NCBI GenBank assembly: GCA_024644535.1
Contig: JAHEKX010000027.1
Location: 82,037-146,036 of the forward strand
DNA length: 64,000 nt
Direction: 5' to 3'
Source: Gammaproteobacteria bacterium
GTDB taxonomy: Bacteria > Pseudomonadota > Gammaproteobacteria > Pseudomonadales > Halieaceae
Each line of letters begins with the position of its first letter. The stretch's first letter is position 1. The translations under genes were made by a program, and so were the position numbers. Below, in pieces: positions 46,223 through 56,836 of this stretch. The notes below the pieces were generated by a model. The model did not search any database and was not told the DNA's origin. It was given only the letters and a program-made list of their open reading frames with translations.

Positions 46223-47002
46223 TTAATATCCCCTTCCGTCTCGGCTCGCTAAACCCGAAAGCACTTGTATTTGATTAGGATTTGCCACGGCCAGCGCATT
46301 GCGATAACGCACATCAACAACCAAAGCATTGTCACTGATGTCGCCGTAGCGCTCATGCCAGTCTAGAAATCGCTGAAAGCGCGTCAGTTGCGCTCGACGC
46401 CCAAGGTTTACTCTGATGCCGTTATGAATTAACACGCTTAGTTGCCCCAATGAATCCATGCTTAGGCTATCGAGTCGTAGCGCTTGATTGCCAAGCAAAC
46501 CCGACAGTTGTAGGTACAAATCCATAAGTTCTGCCTGCTGATTCAAATCACCCGAGAGCTTAGGTAATACCAACCCTTCACTGCCGGGCACAGGTTCAAA
46601 CACCTGCCCCTCAGAGTTCAAGAAAGAACCATCGCCCCACAAAGCAACCGGCGTATGTGGCTTAATTTCCAAGCGCATAGTATTTGGCCACACCCTCGTG
46701 GCTGCCGCACTCTGAATCCACGGCAGCGTTTCTAGCAGCGTCTCGGTTTGCTCTAGCTCCCACGCGGCCGCAGTTTCGGCCACGTTCTCAACTAACCAAC
46801 CTTGCAACGCCTGGCGGTGAAGCTCGCCAATTTCGCCCACAATAACCACTCGCTCTAACGGCTGGGTCAAGATATTCACTAGCACTGTCATGCCGCCAGC
46901 TAATACCAAGGCAAACGCCACGACCGAGGGCAGTGACTGAGCCAGGCGGCGGGCCTGCGCGATCGTTGTGTAGTATTTTTGTACGAGCTGCGCCTTAGTC
47001 AT
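46223..47002 (-). CDS. ftsQ: Cell division protein FtsQ
   Basis: 259 residues. A short cytoplasmic tail and a transmembrane helix (around SVVAFALVLAGGMTVLVNIL) precede a periplasmic POTRA domain (VVIVGEIGELHRQALQGWLV) and the FtsQ beta domain (LPWIQSAAATRVWPNTMRLEI, core WIQSAAATRVWPN; and SEGQVFEP). It nucleates the FtsB-FtsL and FtsW-FtsI complex at the septum. The start overlaps the ddl stop by four bases (ATGA). Confidence 0.95.
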   Translation of the reverse strand: MTKAQLVQKYYTTIAQARRLAQSLPSVVAFALVLAGGMTVLVNILTQPLERVVIVGEIGELHRQALQGWLVENVAETAAAWELEQTETLLETLPWIQSAAATRVWPNTMRLEIKPHTPVALWGDGSFLNSEGQVFEPVPGSEGLVLPKLSGDLNQQAELMDLYLQLSGLLGNQALRLDSLSMDSLGQLSVLIHNGIRVNLGRRAQLTRFQRFLDWHERYGDISDNALVVDVRYRNALAVANPNQIQVLSGLASRDGRGY

Positions 47003-47931
47003 AAGTGCACCTCAGCTCGAGCTAGACTTAGCTCGATAATCTGGCTTAATAAGTTTTGTAAGCTCAAACCAGCGGCTTTAGCCGCCATGGGTACTAAACT
47101 GTGCGAGGTCATTCCCGGCACAGTGTTAGCCTCAAGAATGTAGGGTTGCCCTTGTTGGTCCACCATAAAGTCGACTCGACCCCAAACTGCGCAATCAATT
47201 GCTTTAAAAGCTGCAAGGGCTAAGTCCGCTAGCTCGGCCTCGCGCTGGGTGCTTAGCCCGCAAGGACAAAAGTACTGCGTATCGTTCGAGACGTACTTGG
47301 CGTGGTAGTCATAAAAGGTTTCGGTCGCCTGCAAACGAATGGCCGGCAACGCGCGATCACCCAAGATAGCCACCGTATACTCTTCGCCTACAATACGACG
47401 CTCGGCGAATACGGGGCCTTGATATACACTGGCATTCGCGTAGGCTTCGGCCAGCTCTTCTGCCGAGCTAGCAATGCTCATACCGATACTCGAGCCCTCG
47501 AAAGCGGGCTTTACAAAAACGTCACCCAAGGTCTGAATAACGGCTTCAAAATCGGTGTCGGACGTTAGAACAGCGGCTTCCGCGACGGGCAAACCAGCAT
47601 CTCGCCAAATGGCTTTGCTACGCAACTTATCCATACCAAGTGCTGCACCCAACACACCAGAACCCGATTGGGGCACACCCAAAGTCGCTAGCAGGCCCTG
47701 TACCGAGCCATTCTCACCGGCTCCGCCATGTAAAATATTAAACACAAAATCTACGCCATCGAGGTGCGCCAGCCAATTACTGTCCGCTGGGTCAATCGCT
47801 CGCACTTGCGCACACACGGGTACTAAATTGTCCACTATCGTAACGCCACTCATTAGCGACACCTCACGCTCAGATGAGTTGCCTCCCATTAGTACCGCGA
47901 CTACACATTGGTCAAGGGCTTTAACTAACAT
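46999..47931 (-). CDS. ddl: D-alanine--D-alanine ligase
   Basis: 310 residues (E. coli DdlB 306), an ATP-grasp enzyme that makes D-Ala-D-Ala for the muropeptide stem. Signatures: [45 protein letters not shown] (core [12 protein letters not shown]), [36 protein letters not shown] (core [11 protein letters not shown]). It overlaps murC by 11 bases and ftsQ by four. Confidence 0.97.
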   Translation of the reverse strand: MLVKALDQCVVAVLMGGNSSEREVSLMSGVTIVDNLVPVCAQVRAIDPADSNWLAHLDGVDFVFNILHGGAGENGSVQGLLATLGVPQSGSGVLGAALGMDKLRSKAIWRDAGLPVAEAAVLTSDTDFEAVIQTLGDVFVKPAFEGSSIGMSIASSAEELAEAYANASVYQGPVFAERRIVGEEYTVAILGDRALPAIRLQATETFYDYHAKYVSNDTQYFCPCGLSTQREAELADLALAAFKAIDCAVWGRVDFMVDQQGQPYILEANTVPGMTSHSLVPMAAKAAGLSLQNLLSQIIELSLARAEVHL

Positions 47932-49360
47932 GCTTAAGACCCTCGTAGTTCACTTGCACCAAATTGTGCGCCAAAGAGGTAATGTTGCCTGCGCCTTGAG
48001 TAATAAGGACATCGCCATCAGCAAGAACAGAAGCCAACACTTCAGGCACCTCATCAATACCCACGGCATAGATTGGGTCCACAAAACCTCGCTGACGGAT
48101 ACTGCGAGCCAGCGACTTACTATCCGCGCCTGCGATTTCGGCCTCACCGGCCGCATACACATCTAATAGAATCAGCACGTCGCAACGACTTAAGACCCTT
48201 ACAAAGTCATCGTAAAGATCACGTGTCCGCGTGAACCGATGAGGTTGATAAACCATTACGATACGTGCTTGGGGCCACACTTGTGCGGCGGAATTCAAGG
48301 TCGCTTCGACCTCTGTGGGATGATGACCGTAGTCATCAACCAAAACCGCCTGCCCGCGAGCGTGCTGCAAGCAACCCAACTGCTCGAACCGTCGCCCTAC
48401 GCCCGCAAAGTTAGCCAAACCTTCTTGAACTGCCGCAACTGATAAGCCCTCATCTAGAGCTACCGCCGCTGTTGCTGCAGCGTTAAGAACGTTGTGTAAG
48501 CCCGGAGAGTTTACCCGCAAAGCCAGCACGCCATGATTCGGAGTATGCAGTTCAAAGTTGCTAGCGGCGCCCGAGGGTTGCACGCTGCTAACACAGTAAT
48601 CCGCCTCACAATTCTGACCATAGGTTAAAATCGAACGGTTAATCTGCGGAATCAGTGCTTTAATTTCAGGATCATCAAGACACAAAACCGCCGACCCATA
48701 AAACGGCAGGTTATGCAAAAACTCGACAAAGGTTTTACGCAGCTGCTGTAGATCACCACCATAGGTATCCATGTGGTCAGCTTCGATATTGGTCACAACC
48801 GAGACCATTGGCGTTAGATGCAAAAATGAGGCATCGCTTTCGTCGGCCTCTGCAATCAAATAGTGGCTGGCACCCAGTTTCGCGTTACTACCGGATTGAT
48901 TCACCCGACCACCGATGACGTAGGTGGGATCAAGCTCTGCAGCCGCAAATACCGAGGCAATCATACTGGTCGTTGTGGTTTTGCCATGCGTTCCAGCTAC
49001 CGCAATACCATGGCGATAGCGCATAAGCTCAGCCAACATCTGAGCGCGCGGCACGGTTGGAATTCGCGCTTCGCGCGCTGCCCGATACTCGACGTTATCA
49101 GCCGCCACCGCGGTCGAGGTCACTACCACATCGACATTGTTGATGTGGTCGGGTGAATGCCCAATAAAGACCTGGACGCCGGCGCTTGCTAGACGTTCCG
49201 TGACCGCCGATTCGCGCATATCCGAGCCCGACACTTGATAACCTAAGTTCGCCAACACTTCGGCGATACCGCTCATGCCTGAACCACCAACACCGATAAA
49301 GTGGATGCGCTTAATACGACGCATGGCAGGGACAGCAAAGCTTTGCACATTACGCGCCAT
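47921..49360 (-). CDS. murC: UDP-N-acetylmuramate--L-alanine ligase MurC
   Basis: 479 residues (E. coli 491). It adds L-Ala to UDP-MurNAc in the cytoplasm. Motifs: [18 protein letters not shown] (UDP-binding), [16 protein letters not shown] (P-loop), [27 protein letters not shown] and YQPHRFTRT. The ATG at 49358-49360 overlaps murG by 11 bases; a much longer N-terminal frame inside murG is rejected. An internal ATG 12 codons later (MRRIKRIHF) is another possible start. Confidence 0.97.
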   Translation of the reverse strand: MARNVQSFAVPAMRRIKRIHFIGVGGSGMSGIAEVLANLGYQVSGSDMRESAVTERLASAGVQVFIGHSPDHINNVDVVVTSTAVAADNVEYRAAREARIPTVPRAQMLAELMRYRHGIAVAGTHGKTTTTSMIASVFAAAELDPTYVIGGRVNQSGSNAKLGASHYLIAEADESDASFLHLTPMVSVVTNIEADHMDTYGGDLQQLRKTFVEFLHNLPFYGSAVLCLDDPEIKALIPQINRSILTYGQNCEADYCVSSVQPSGAASNFELHTPNHGVLALRVNSPGLHNVLNAAATAAVALDEGLSVAAVQEGLANFAGVGRRFEQLGCLQHARGQAVLVDDYGHHPTEVEATLNSAAQVWPQARIVMVYQPHRFTRTRDLYDDFVRVLSRCDVLILLDVYAAGEAEIAGADSKSLARSIRQRGFVDPIYAVGIDEVPEVLASVLADGDVLITQGAGNITSLAHNLVQVNYEGLKHVS

Positions 49361-50447
49361 GCAGCACCTCCTCGCAGGCTTGTACAATGCGATCCGTAGC
49401 ATCTGTCTTAGCCGCCCGCTTCGCAGCCCGTGACATACCCGCCAAGACCTCAGGCTGGCGTAACCATTCAGCCCACTGACTCGCCAAGTCATTTGGCGTC
49501 AACTGATCTTGCTCGATCACAATCGCCGCACCGGCCGCTACCAAGTGCTGCGCGTTCTTGCGTTGATGGTCATCTATAGCAATTGGCAGTGGTACTAATG
49601 CCGCGGGGCAAGCCGCTGCCAACAACTCCGAACATGTCAGCGCACCTGCACGGGCCACCACGACATCAGCCCAAGCAAACGCGGCTGCCATATCTTCGAT
49701 AAACGGCGAGATACGCACATGGGTAATACCCTTAGCGGCATACAGGGCGCCCACATCCGACATATGTGCCTGCCCTACCTGATGCCACACCGACAAACCG
49801 TAGCCGGCCTCGGTCGCCTCGAATTGTGCTACAGCATCCGGAATAACTCGGTTAATCGCTAAGGCACCCTGAGACCCGCCCAAAACCAGCACATGTAAAT
49901 CACGCTGGCCGTCGAAAGCTTGTCGTTGCTGACCCACCGCCGCAATTTCAGCTCGTACCGGATTGCCCACCACCTCAGCCTTAACCGAGGCGTTAAACGC
50001 CCCTTCAAACGCGGCAAAAATGCGCGAAGCAATACGGCGCAACCAACGGTTAGTACTGCCTGCTACGGCATTTTGTTCGTGAATAAACAGTGGACGACCC
50101 ATCAGCATGGCAGCCACACCGCCAGGGGCAGCAACATACCCACCCATACCTACAACCAATGCCGGCCGAAGACGCAGCATTAAATAGGTTGCTTGTTCAA
50201 TAGACCAAACTAGGCGAGCTGCGCCACTGAGGATGCTCGACAACGACTTGCCGCGCAAGCCTCTAACCGCCAAGTGATGTAAATGAATACCCGCGGCAGG
50301 CACAATCCGAGCCTCTAAACCAGCTTGCGTACCCAGCCAAGTCACCCGATAGCCTTTGGCCTGCAACGCTTTTGCCACGGCTAGTGCCGGGAAGATATGA
50401 CCACCGGTGCCGCCTGCCATCATCATAACCAATGGGGCCTTTTTCAT
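49350..50447 (-). CDS. murG: Undecaprenyl-PP-MurNAc-pentapeptide GlcNAc transferase MurG
   Basis: 365 residues, GT-B fold. It transfers GlcNAc to lipid I to make lipid II at the inner face of the membrane. Motifs: [17 protein letters not shown] (first G loop), [39 protein letters not shown] and [24 protein letters not shown] (core RAGALTCSE). It overlaps the ftsW stop by four bases (ATGA). Confidence 0.98.
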   Translation of the reverse strand: MKKAPLVMMMAGGTGGHIFPALAVAKALQAKGYRVTWLGTQAGLEARIVPAAGIHLHHLAVRGLRGKSLSSILSGAARLVWSIEQATYLMLRLRPALVVGMGGYVAAPGGVAAMLMGRPLFIHEQNAVAGSTNRWLRRIASRIFAAFEGAFNASVKAEVVGNPVRAEIAAVGQQRQAFDGQRDLHVLVLGGSQGALAINRVIPDAVAQFEATEAGYGLSVWHQVGQAHMSDVGALYAAKGITHVRISPFIEDMAAAFAWADVVVARAGALTCSELLAAACPAALVPLPIAIDDHQRKNAQHLVAAGAAIVIEQDQLTPNDLASQWAEWLRQPEVLAGMSRAAKRAAKTDATDRIVQACEEVLHGA

Positions 50448-51595
50448 GGCTTTGGCCTCCGCGGTCCGGGCTTGTCACACTCACGAGTCATGCGCAGAGC
50501 TATGGCCAACAAACACAAGGTTACAATCAACGAGCTTCCACCAAAACTGATCATCGGCAGTGTTAAACCTTTGGTCGGCAACAAGCCCATGCTCATTCCC
50601 ATACTCACAAAAACCTGCCCAGACAGCATAAAGGCAATGCCTGCAAACACGTGACTTTCGAAGGTGCGCTGCACTGCCAAGGCGCGACGGCTCCACCAAA
50701 GCAAACGCGAAATTAACGCAATGAACACCAACAACAGACAAGTTGAGCCGATAAAGCCCGTTTCTTCAGCCCAAATCGAAAATACAAAGTCAGTGTGCGC
50801 TTCCGGCAAATAAAACAATTTTTGTACAGACTGTCCAAGCCCGACACCCCAAAGCTCACCGCGGCCAAAAGCAATTAAAGATTGAGTAAGCTGGAAGCCT
50901 GTATTAAATGGGTCTGCCCAGGGGTCTTGATAGGCCAAAAAACGCTGCAAGCGATACGGCGCTAGAACCACCATACCCACACCAATTAAGGCCAAACCAA
51001 GAGCAACAATTGTAAACTGAATTAAACGTACGCCCGCCAAAAACAGCATGCCTAGGGCCGTTCCGCAGACGATAACGGTAGCTCCAAAATCGGGCTCTAA
51101 TAGCAACAACACGCTCAGAATGCCCAGAATGACGAGCGGCTTGATAAAACCCGTCCAACTTTCGCGGACCTCGTCTTCGCGGCGACGCAGATAAGACGCC
51201 AAAAATAGCACAAGCGCCGCCTTTGCCACTTCAGAGGGTTGTAAGTTGACAATCAACAACGGAATCCAACGTTGCGCGCCGTTCACTTCGCGCCCAACAC
51301 CTGGAATAAGAACGACCACCAGCAAAGCGATGGCTACTAGCAACCATATCCACGATGTCCCATCCCAGAAACGCGGCGGGATTTGATACACAATGGCCGC
51401 AGCAAAAGTCGCGACGCAAAGGTACATGGCGTGCTTCATTGCGTGATACCAGGCCCAGCCATAGGTGGTTTCTGCGAAGTCGATCGAGGCGCTGGCAATG
51501 GCCAACAAACCCACACAACACAACACGCAAATACACGAAATTAGCCACCGATCAAACAAACGAGAGGTTGAGCTAGAGGTCACCACGCTATTCAT
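50444..51595 (-). CDS. ftsW: Septal peptidoglycan glycosyltransferase FtsW
   Basis: 383 residues with about ten membrane helices, SEDS family. With FtsI it polymerises lipid II at the septum. Signatures include GVGREVNGAQRWI, LQPSEVAKAALVLFLASYL (core PSEVAK), LLEPDFGATVI with the catalytic Asp region, and LPEAHTDFVFSIWAEETGF. The C-terminal PTKGLTLPMISFGGSSL segment is also present. It overlaps murD by eight bases. Confidence 0.97.
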   Translation of the reverse strand: MNSVVTSSSTSRLFDRWLISCICVLCCVGLLAIASASIDFAETTYGWAWYHAMKHAMYLCVATFAAAIVYQIPPRFWDGTSWIWLLVAIALLVVVLIPGVGREVNGAQRWIPLLIVNLQPSEVAKAALVLFLASYLRRREDEVRESWTGFIKPLVILGILSVLLLLEPDFGATVIVCGTALGMLFLAGVRLIQFTIVALGLALIGVGMVVLAPYRLQRFLAYQDPWADPFNTGFQLTQSLIAFGRGELWGVGLGQSVQKLFYLPEAHTDFVFSIWAEETGFIGSTCLLLVFIALISRLLWWSRRALAVQRTFESHVFAGIAFMLSGQVFVSMGMSMGLLPTKGLTLPMISFGGSSLIVTLCLLAIALRMTRECDKPGPRRPKP

Positions 51596-52946
51596 GCGAA
51601 CCTCCTGCTAGTGACAAAACAAAAGCCGCAAACCTGTCACCGCGATCTTGATAGTTTTTAAACTGATCCATACTGGCGCAAGCAGGCGACAACAGCACGG
51701 TATCGCCAGTCAAGGCTAAATCAACGGCTTTATCTAAGGCCTGCTGTAAGTTTTCGACGCGAATTGCCGGCCTGGACAAGGGCAGCTCGGCTAGCTCGAC
51801 AGCTGCCTCACCGTACACAATCACCGCGCGCGTAAACTGGTTAAGAGCTGGCACCAATGCACTAAAATCCTGCCCTTTGCCGAGTCCGCCGGCCAGTAAT
51901 ATTAAGGGGCTAGTTGGTCCAACACCCTCAATGGCGGCCAAGGCAGCGCCAACATTGGTTGCTTTGGAGTCATTGATGTAGGTCACACCGGCAAATTCTC
52001 GCACGATCTGGCAACGATGAGGCAAGCCTGTAAAGCTGCGCAAGGTGCGAGCCATATCGGCTAAAGACACGTTGAAGCGCCCAACAATAGCGCAGGCAAC
52101 CAAAGCATTAAGATGATTATGCCTCCCTGGCAGGGCAATCGCAGGCACGTCAATAATCTTACTTACACCCGCCCACAAGGCGTCATCTAATAATTTAAAC
52201 TCTGCGTCACGATGGGCCTTAGAACCGCAGCGAACTACTTGTACAGTGCTATCGACTAAAGGCTGCGTCAGCACATCATCGTCGTTCACCACAACGGTTT
52301 TGGCCTTTCTGAAAATGCGATGTTTTGCCGCGTGGTAAGCGGCCATTGAACCATGGTGGTCGATATGATCTGCGGTCACATTCAAGACAACTGCCACATC
52401 CAAACCTAGGGCGCTCGCCCGCTCTAGCTGAAAACTGGACATCTCGAGCACATAAACTTCGATGTTTTCATCAAGAAGGGTTAGCGCTGCAGGCGATAAA
52501 TTACCACCGACCGCTGCTCGTAAACCAGCTGCTGACAGCATCTCACCCACTAGGGTCGTCACTGTCGATTTACCGTTTGAACCCGTAATACCAATGACCG
52601 GCGCTTTCGCTGCCTGCATGAACAGGTCCAAATCGCCCACCAACACCGCGCCCTCTGCTTGCGCATCGACCACCATGGGCTCGCTCAGGGCAATACCGGG
52701 GCTGAGCACCCATGTAACACTGGAATCAAAATAGTCCTGCGGTACGCTCTCGTTGTACAAGGGAACCTCAGGGTGTGCATCGCTAAGCCATGCAGCATTG
52801 GGTGGCTGCTTGTGCGTATCCACAACACTCACTGTTTTGCCTAGAGTGCGTAAGTGGTTCACAACCGACATACCAGTCTCGCCCAAACCCACTACTAAGT
52901 AGCGCTGGTCACTGGCGATAAGCTGCTGGCGTGTCGATACGGTCAT
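51588..52946 (-). CDS. murD: UDP-N-acetylmuramoyl-L-alanine--D-glutamate ligase MurD
   Basis: 452 residues (E. coli 438). It adds D-Glu to UDP-MurNAc-L-Ala. Motifs: VVGLGETGMSVVNHL at the N-terminus, ITGSNGKSTVTTLVGEML (P-loop), NVTADHIDHHGSM, INDSKATNVGAALAAI, LLAGGLGKGQDFSAL and LSPACASMDQFKNYQDRGDRF (core SPACASMDQF). It starts four bases after the mraY stop region and overlaps ftsW. Confidence 0.98.
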   Translation of the reverse strand: MTVSTRQQLIASDQRYLVVGLGETGMSVVNHLRTLGKTVSVVDTHKQPPNAAWLSDAHPEVPLYNESVPQDYFDSSVTWVLSPGIALSEPMVVDAQAEGAVLVGDLDLFMQAAKAPVIGITGSNGKSTVTTLVGEMLSAAGLRAAVGGNLSPAALTLLDENIEVYVLEMSSFQLERASALGLDVAVVLNVTADHIDHHGSMAAYHAAKHRIFRKAKTVVVNDDDVLTQPLVDSTVQVVRCGSKAHRDAEFKLLDDALWAGVSKIIDVPAIALPGRHNHLNALVACAIVGRFNVSLADMARTLRSFTGLPHRCQIVREFAGVTYINDSKATNVGAALAAIEGVGPTSPLILLAGGLGKGQDFSALVPALNQFTRAVIVYGEAAVELAELPLSRPAIRVENLQQALDKAVDLALTGDTVLLSPACASMDQFKNYQDRGDRFAAFVLSLAGGSHE

Positions 52947-52950
52947 GCGT

Positions 52951-54033
52951 CTACCTCAACTTAAGGGTCGCGAGACCGAATAGAACTAACATGACTGTGA
53001 TAATCCAAAAGCGCACAATGACTCTTGGTTCTGGCCAACCTTTCAACTCGTAATGATGATGAATGGGCGCCATTCGGAATACGCGTTTACCGGTCAACTT
53101 GAACGATGCAACTTGAATAATGACCGACACGGTCTCCAGCACGAAAATGCCGCCCATAATAAAGAAGACGATCTCATGCCGAGTAATAACGGCCACGCAT
53201 CCCAAAGCAGCACCCAAGGCTAAAGCACCAACGTCGCCCATGAACACCTGTGCTGGGTAGGTGTTAAACCATAAAAATCCAAGACCTGCCCCCGCGATGG
53301 CACCGCAAAAGACCGCCAATTCTCCGCTGCCCGGAACATAAGGGATTAACAGGTACTCCGCAAAGTCCACGCGGCCGGTCAAGTAAGCAATAATTCCAAG
53401 AGCAGAGCCCACCATGACCGATGGCAAAATAGCCAGCCCATCCAGCCCATCGGTTAAATTCACGGCATTGCTGCCCCCCACAATCACAAAGTAGGTCAGC
53501 ACAATCGAGAACCAACCCAAAGGCACAATCCAATCTTTAAGGAAGGGCACATAAAGTTCGGTCATTGCATCAAGACCCGAGTATGCATACAGATAATAGG
53601 CCGCTGCCAAACCCAACACCGATTGCCAAAAATACTTCCAGCGCGCGGGTAAGCCACGCGAATCGCGCTCGACGACTTTGCGGTAGTCATCGACCCAGCC
53701 CACAATGCCGAAACCCAGGGTCACCAGCAGGGTTACCCACACGTACTGATTTTGCAGGTCACCCCAAAGTAAGGTGCTAAGCGCCACCGAGGTTAGAATT
53801 AAAAGGCCACCCATGGTGGGTGTGCCGGCTTTGACTAAGTGTGTTTGTGGGCCGTCATCGCGAACTGCTTGGCCTACTTTTAAACGGTGCAAGTAGCGAA
53901 TCGTGGCTGGACCTGAAATAAGTGCAATGGCAAGCGCTGTGCCAGCTGCCAGTATGCTGCGCAAAGTTAAGTAGCCGAACACTCTAAAGGAGGTGTCGAA
54001 TTGGCTTAAATACTCGCTTAACCACACTAACAT
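52951..54033 (-). CDS. mraY: Phospho-MurNAc-pentapeptide transferase MraY
   Basis: 360 residues, ten membrane helices (E. coli 360). It makes lipid I from UDP-MurNAc-pentapeptide and undecaprenyl phosphate. Diagnostic motifs: [20 protein letters not shown] (core GTPTMGG), VDDYRKV with the adjacent Asp pair, [35 protein letters not shown] (core VFMGDVG) and [15 protein letters not shown]. It overlaps murF by seven bases. Confidence 0.98.
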   Translation of the reverse strand: MLVWLSEYLSQFDTSFRVFGYLTLRSILAAGTALAIALISGPATIRYLHRLKVGQAVRDDGPQTHLVKAGTPTMGGLLILTSVALSTLLWGDLQNQYVWVTLLVTLGFGIVGWVDDYRKVVERDSRGLPARWKYFWQSVLGLAAAYYLYAYSGLDAMTELYVPFLKDWIVPLGWFSIVLTYFVIVGGSNAVNLTDGLDGLAILPSVMVGSALGIIAYLTGRVDFAEYLLIPYVPGSGELAVFCGAIAGAGLGFLWFNTYPAQVFMGDVGALALGAALGCVAVITRHEIVFFIMGGIFVLETVSVIIQVASFKLTGKRVFRMAPIHHHYELKGWPEPRVIVRFWIITVMLVLFGLATLKLR

Positions 54034-55376
54034 GCCAGATCTCCAAGTGCCCGCAAATGAGCGACAACACGATCCAGCTGGGCACTGCGTGAGGCCTTAA
54101 CTAAAATCCAATCGAACTTCGGAACGCTATTCAGTTCATCTATAACCGCTTGGGTATCAGCAAAATAGCGCAAACGCGTATCATCAACAGCTGGCCAAGC
54201 CGCACCACTCAGCCAAACCTCATCTATATTTCCTGACAAGGCTTGCTCCACTGTTTGGCGGTGATAGTCACTGCTACTTACTCCTAACTCGGCCATGGGT
54301 CCTAGTATTGCCAAGCGTTTTCCCCCACTGCGCTCCAGCGCCACTAAGGCTTGGCGCACAGCTTCTGGGCTTGCGTTGTAAGAGTCGTCCACCAAGGTGG
54401 TTTCACCGGACAGAACAATACGTGCAAGACGGCCTTGCACCGCTTCGATAGACGCCACTTGCGTAACAATCGCTTCTAACTTCATGCCGCAGGCCAAACA
54501 AGCCGCAACACTGGCTGCGATATTGCAGGCGTTGTGAGCGCCAACCAAGCCTGAAACGACCTCCCATTCGCCTACCGGGGTCCCCAGGCAAAGACTTAAA
54601 CCTGCAAACCCACGATCAGACACATCTAAGACACGAATATCATTGGTATCGGAATACCCAAAAGTCACAATTTTCCCTGCTGCTCGATTTTGCCAGTCAC
54701 CTAAGTGAGGCGAATCTCCGGGCATTACGGCAACATCTGAGGGCCTCATGCCATCAAAAATTTCGCCCTTAGCCTGGGCGATCACATCAATCGAGCCAAA
54801 GGTTTCGATGTGGGCGGGGAGCACAGCCGTTAGGATGCGAATGTTGGGCTCGACTAGGGCACACAAATAAGCAATATCCCCTTTAAAACGAGCTCCCATT
54901 TCCACCACCGCGAATTGATCCTCTGTACCCAATTCTAACAAGGTAAGCGGGACACCAATCTCGTTGTTGTAATTGCCCTGCGTCGCATGGGTAGCTCCCT
55001 GTGCGCTTAGAATATGTGCAACCATGGACTTTACGGTGGTCTTGCCAGCACTTCCGGTAATACCCACAAAGGTCGCAGCGGAGGATTGGCGTACACTTTT
55101 TGCCCATTCTGCTAGGGCCAACAAACAATCCTCGACTTTAATTTGTGTTATCGCAAAGGGCACCCACTGCTCGACTAAGACCGCCACGGCGCCGCTGGCG
55201 CTAGCCGCCTCAACATAGTCATGGCCATCAGCTTTGTCGCTTTTAAGCGCTACGAACAGATCACCTGCTTGAATATGACGCGAGTCAAAACTTAAGCCCT
55301 TAATTTGCGCCACTACGCCGCGAGTTTGAGCGTCTAGTAAAAATGCTAATTGGTCAGAAGAAATGCTGGTTTTCAT
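54027..55376 (-). CDS. murF: UDP-MurNAc-tripeptide--D-Ala-D-Ala ligase MurF
   Basis: 449 residues (E. coli 452). It adds D-Ala-D-Ala to the tripeptide precursor, completing the stem made by MurC, D, E and Ddl. Motifs: [37 protein letters not shown] (P-loop), [36 protein letters not shown] and LGPMAELG. The ATG at 55374-55376 has GAGG eight bases upstream and overlaps murE by four bases; an ATG two codons earlier is too close to that site. Confidence 0.97.
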   Translation of the reverse strand: MKTSISSDQLAFLLDAQTRGVVAQIKGLSFDSRHIQAGDLFVALKSDKADGHDYVEAASASGAVAVLVEQWVPFAITQIKVEDCLLALAEWAKSVRQSSAATFVGITGSAGKTTVKSMVAHILSAQGATHATQGNYNNEIGVPLTLLELGTEDQFAVVEMGARFKGDIAYLCALVEPNIRILTAVLPAHIETFGSIDVIAQAKGEIFDGMRPSDVAVMPGDSPHLGDWQNRAAGKIVTFGYSDTNDIRVLDVSDRGFAGLSLCLGTPVGEWEVVSGLVGAHNACNIAASVAACLACGMKLEAIVTQVASIEAVQGRLARIVLSGETTLVDDSYNASPEAVRQALVALERSGGKRLAILGPMAELGVSSSDYHRQTVEQALSGNIDEVWLSGAAWPAVDDTRLRYFADTQAVIDELNSVPKFDWILVKASRSAQLDRVVAHLRALGDLAC

Positions 55377-56836
55377 GCGCATTTCCTCATCGCCAAAGCG
55401 GCCTGTGCGACATCCACATCCGAAAACGGATACGCGACATCGCCAATAATTTGTTCGATCTCGTGGCCTTTGCCAGCAATCACCAAGGTATCACCTGGTA
55501 GCGCCATCAAAATCGCCGTTTCAATGGCAACTGCGCGATCTTCGATCACCAGACGCGCTTTGGAACATCCTGCTTGAATGTCCTTCAGTATTTCAGAAGC
55601 GGCTTCCGATCTGGGATTATCGCTGGTCAACACTACCCAATCGGCACCTGCTATTGCGGCCTGGCCCATCAGTGGGCGCTTGGCCTTGTCACGATCGCCG
55701 CCGCAGCCAAACACCACCCATAAATCGTTCTTGACTGTGGGCCTAAGCACCTGCAGTACCCGCGTTATTGCATCCGGCGTATGCGCATAGTCGACATAGA
55801 CAGCAACATCGCTGTCTTGCTCAACGCGCTGCAGCCGACCCACAACACCCTGTAGTCGCTCAGCGGCCGCAACCAAATCTTCAAACGGCAGGCCCTCGGC
55901 CCACAACATAAGCAAGGCCGACAGGGTATTACGCAAGTAGAACTCACCCACCAAAGGCAACTCTAATTGGTACTCACGTCCTCGTAGGCGTAAAGTCGCC
56001 TCTGTGCCCATGGCATGATAAAGGGCAGAAACCTGCACATCAGCTTCAGTTGCGCCATCCAAGCTAAAGCCCAGCACTTGCACGTTTAAGGGGACCTGCT
56101 TACGCAACGCTCGCACAGCGGGATTATCTAAATCCAGAACTACGTTACACAGCCCCGGTAGATTAAGAATTTTGGCTTTGGCGGCAACATACTCCTCCAT
56201 AGTACCGTGATAATCCAAATGATCTTGGGTGATATTCGTGATAGCCGCGGTCGTAACATTTAGGCCCGCCAATCGATTTTGCACCAAGCCGTGCGACGAG
56301 GCCTCAAGTGCCGCCCAACGCACTTTATGGGCGATTGCTGAAGCTAAGAAGCGGTGGGTTTCGACCACGTCAGGGGTGGTGTTTTTGGTAGTTCTGAGGC
56401 TATCGGGTAGCTGAAATCCGAGTGTTCCAACCGTAGCCGCCGCTTGATCAAGTGCCTCTAGGAGTTGTGCGATCAACCGAACCGTCGAAGTTTTACCATT
56501 AGTGCCGGTCACCGCGATCGTTCGGAGCTCGTGCTTATCCGTTCCAAAAAAACGCATTGCGACAATACCCAGAGCAGCGCGCACGTCGCTCACCACAACG
56601 AGACCAATGTGTTCAGGTGACTCCAGTGGTTCGTCGGCCAATATAGCACTTGCACCACGAGCCAGGGCATCGGCTACGAAATGCGCACCTTTGCGCGCAT
56701 GTCCGGGCACAGCAACGAACAAACTACCGGGCAACACGGCGCGACTATCTGTCACGATATCCGTAACCTGCGCGTCGCGCAGACAGTGACCTAGGTCACC
56801 ACACAATTCTGACAAGCTAAATAAGCGCTCAGCCAT
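55373..56836 (-). CDS. murE: UDP-MurNAc-L-Ala-D-Glu--meso-DAP ligase MurE
   Basis: 487 residues (E. coli 495). It adds meso-diaminopimelate to the dipeptide precursor. P-loop AVTGTNGKTSTVRLIAQLL (core TGTNGKTS), NITQDHLDYHGTM, DYAHTPDAI, and FGCGGDRDKAKRPLMG follow. The DNPR motif that marks DAP rather than lysine specificity is present (TSDNPRSEA). The ATG at 56834-56836 overlaps ftsI by eight bases; an earlier in-frame ATG is rejected. Confidence 0.98.
   Translation of the reverse strand: MAERLFSLSELCGDLGHCLRDAQVTDIVTDSRAVLPGSLFVAVPGHARKGAHFVADALARGASAILADEPLESPEHIGLVVVSDVRAALGIVAMRFFGTDKHELRTIAVTGTNGKTSTVRLIAQLLEALDQAAATVGTLGFQLPDSLRTTKNTTPDVVETHRFLASAIAHKVRWAALEASSHGLVQNRLAGLNVTTAAITNITQDHLDYHGTMEEYVAAKAKILNLPGLCNVVLDLDNPAVRALRKQVPLNVQVLGFSLDGATEADVQVSALYHAMGTEATLRLRGREYQLELPLVGEFYLRNTLSALLMLWAEGLPFEDLVAAAERLQGVVGRLQRVEQDSDVAVYVDYAHTPDAITRVLQVLRPTVKNDLWVVFGCGGDRDKAKRPLMGQAAIAGADWVVLTSDNPRSEAASEILKDIQAGCSKARLVIEDRAVAIETAILMALPGDTLVIAGKGHEIEQIIGDVAYPFSDVDVAQAALAMRKCA

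Noticed and set aside
47555..48166. 203-codon open frame on the plus strand
   Set aside because: Antisense to ddl and murC, both clearly real; composition is typical of a shadow frame.
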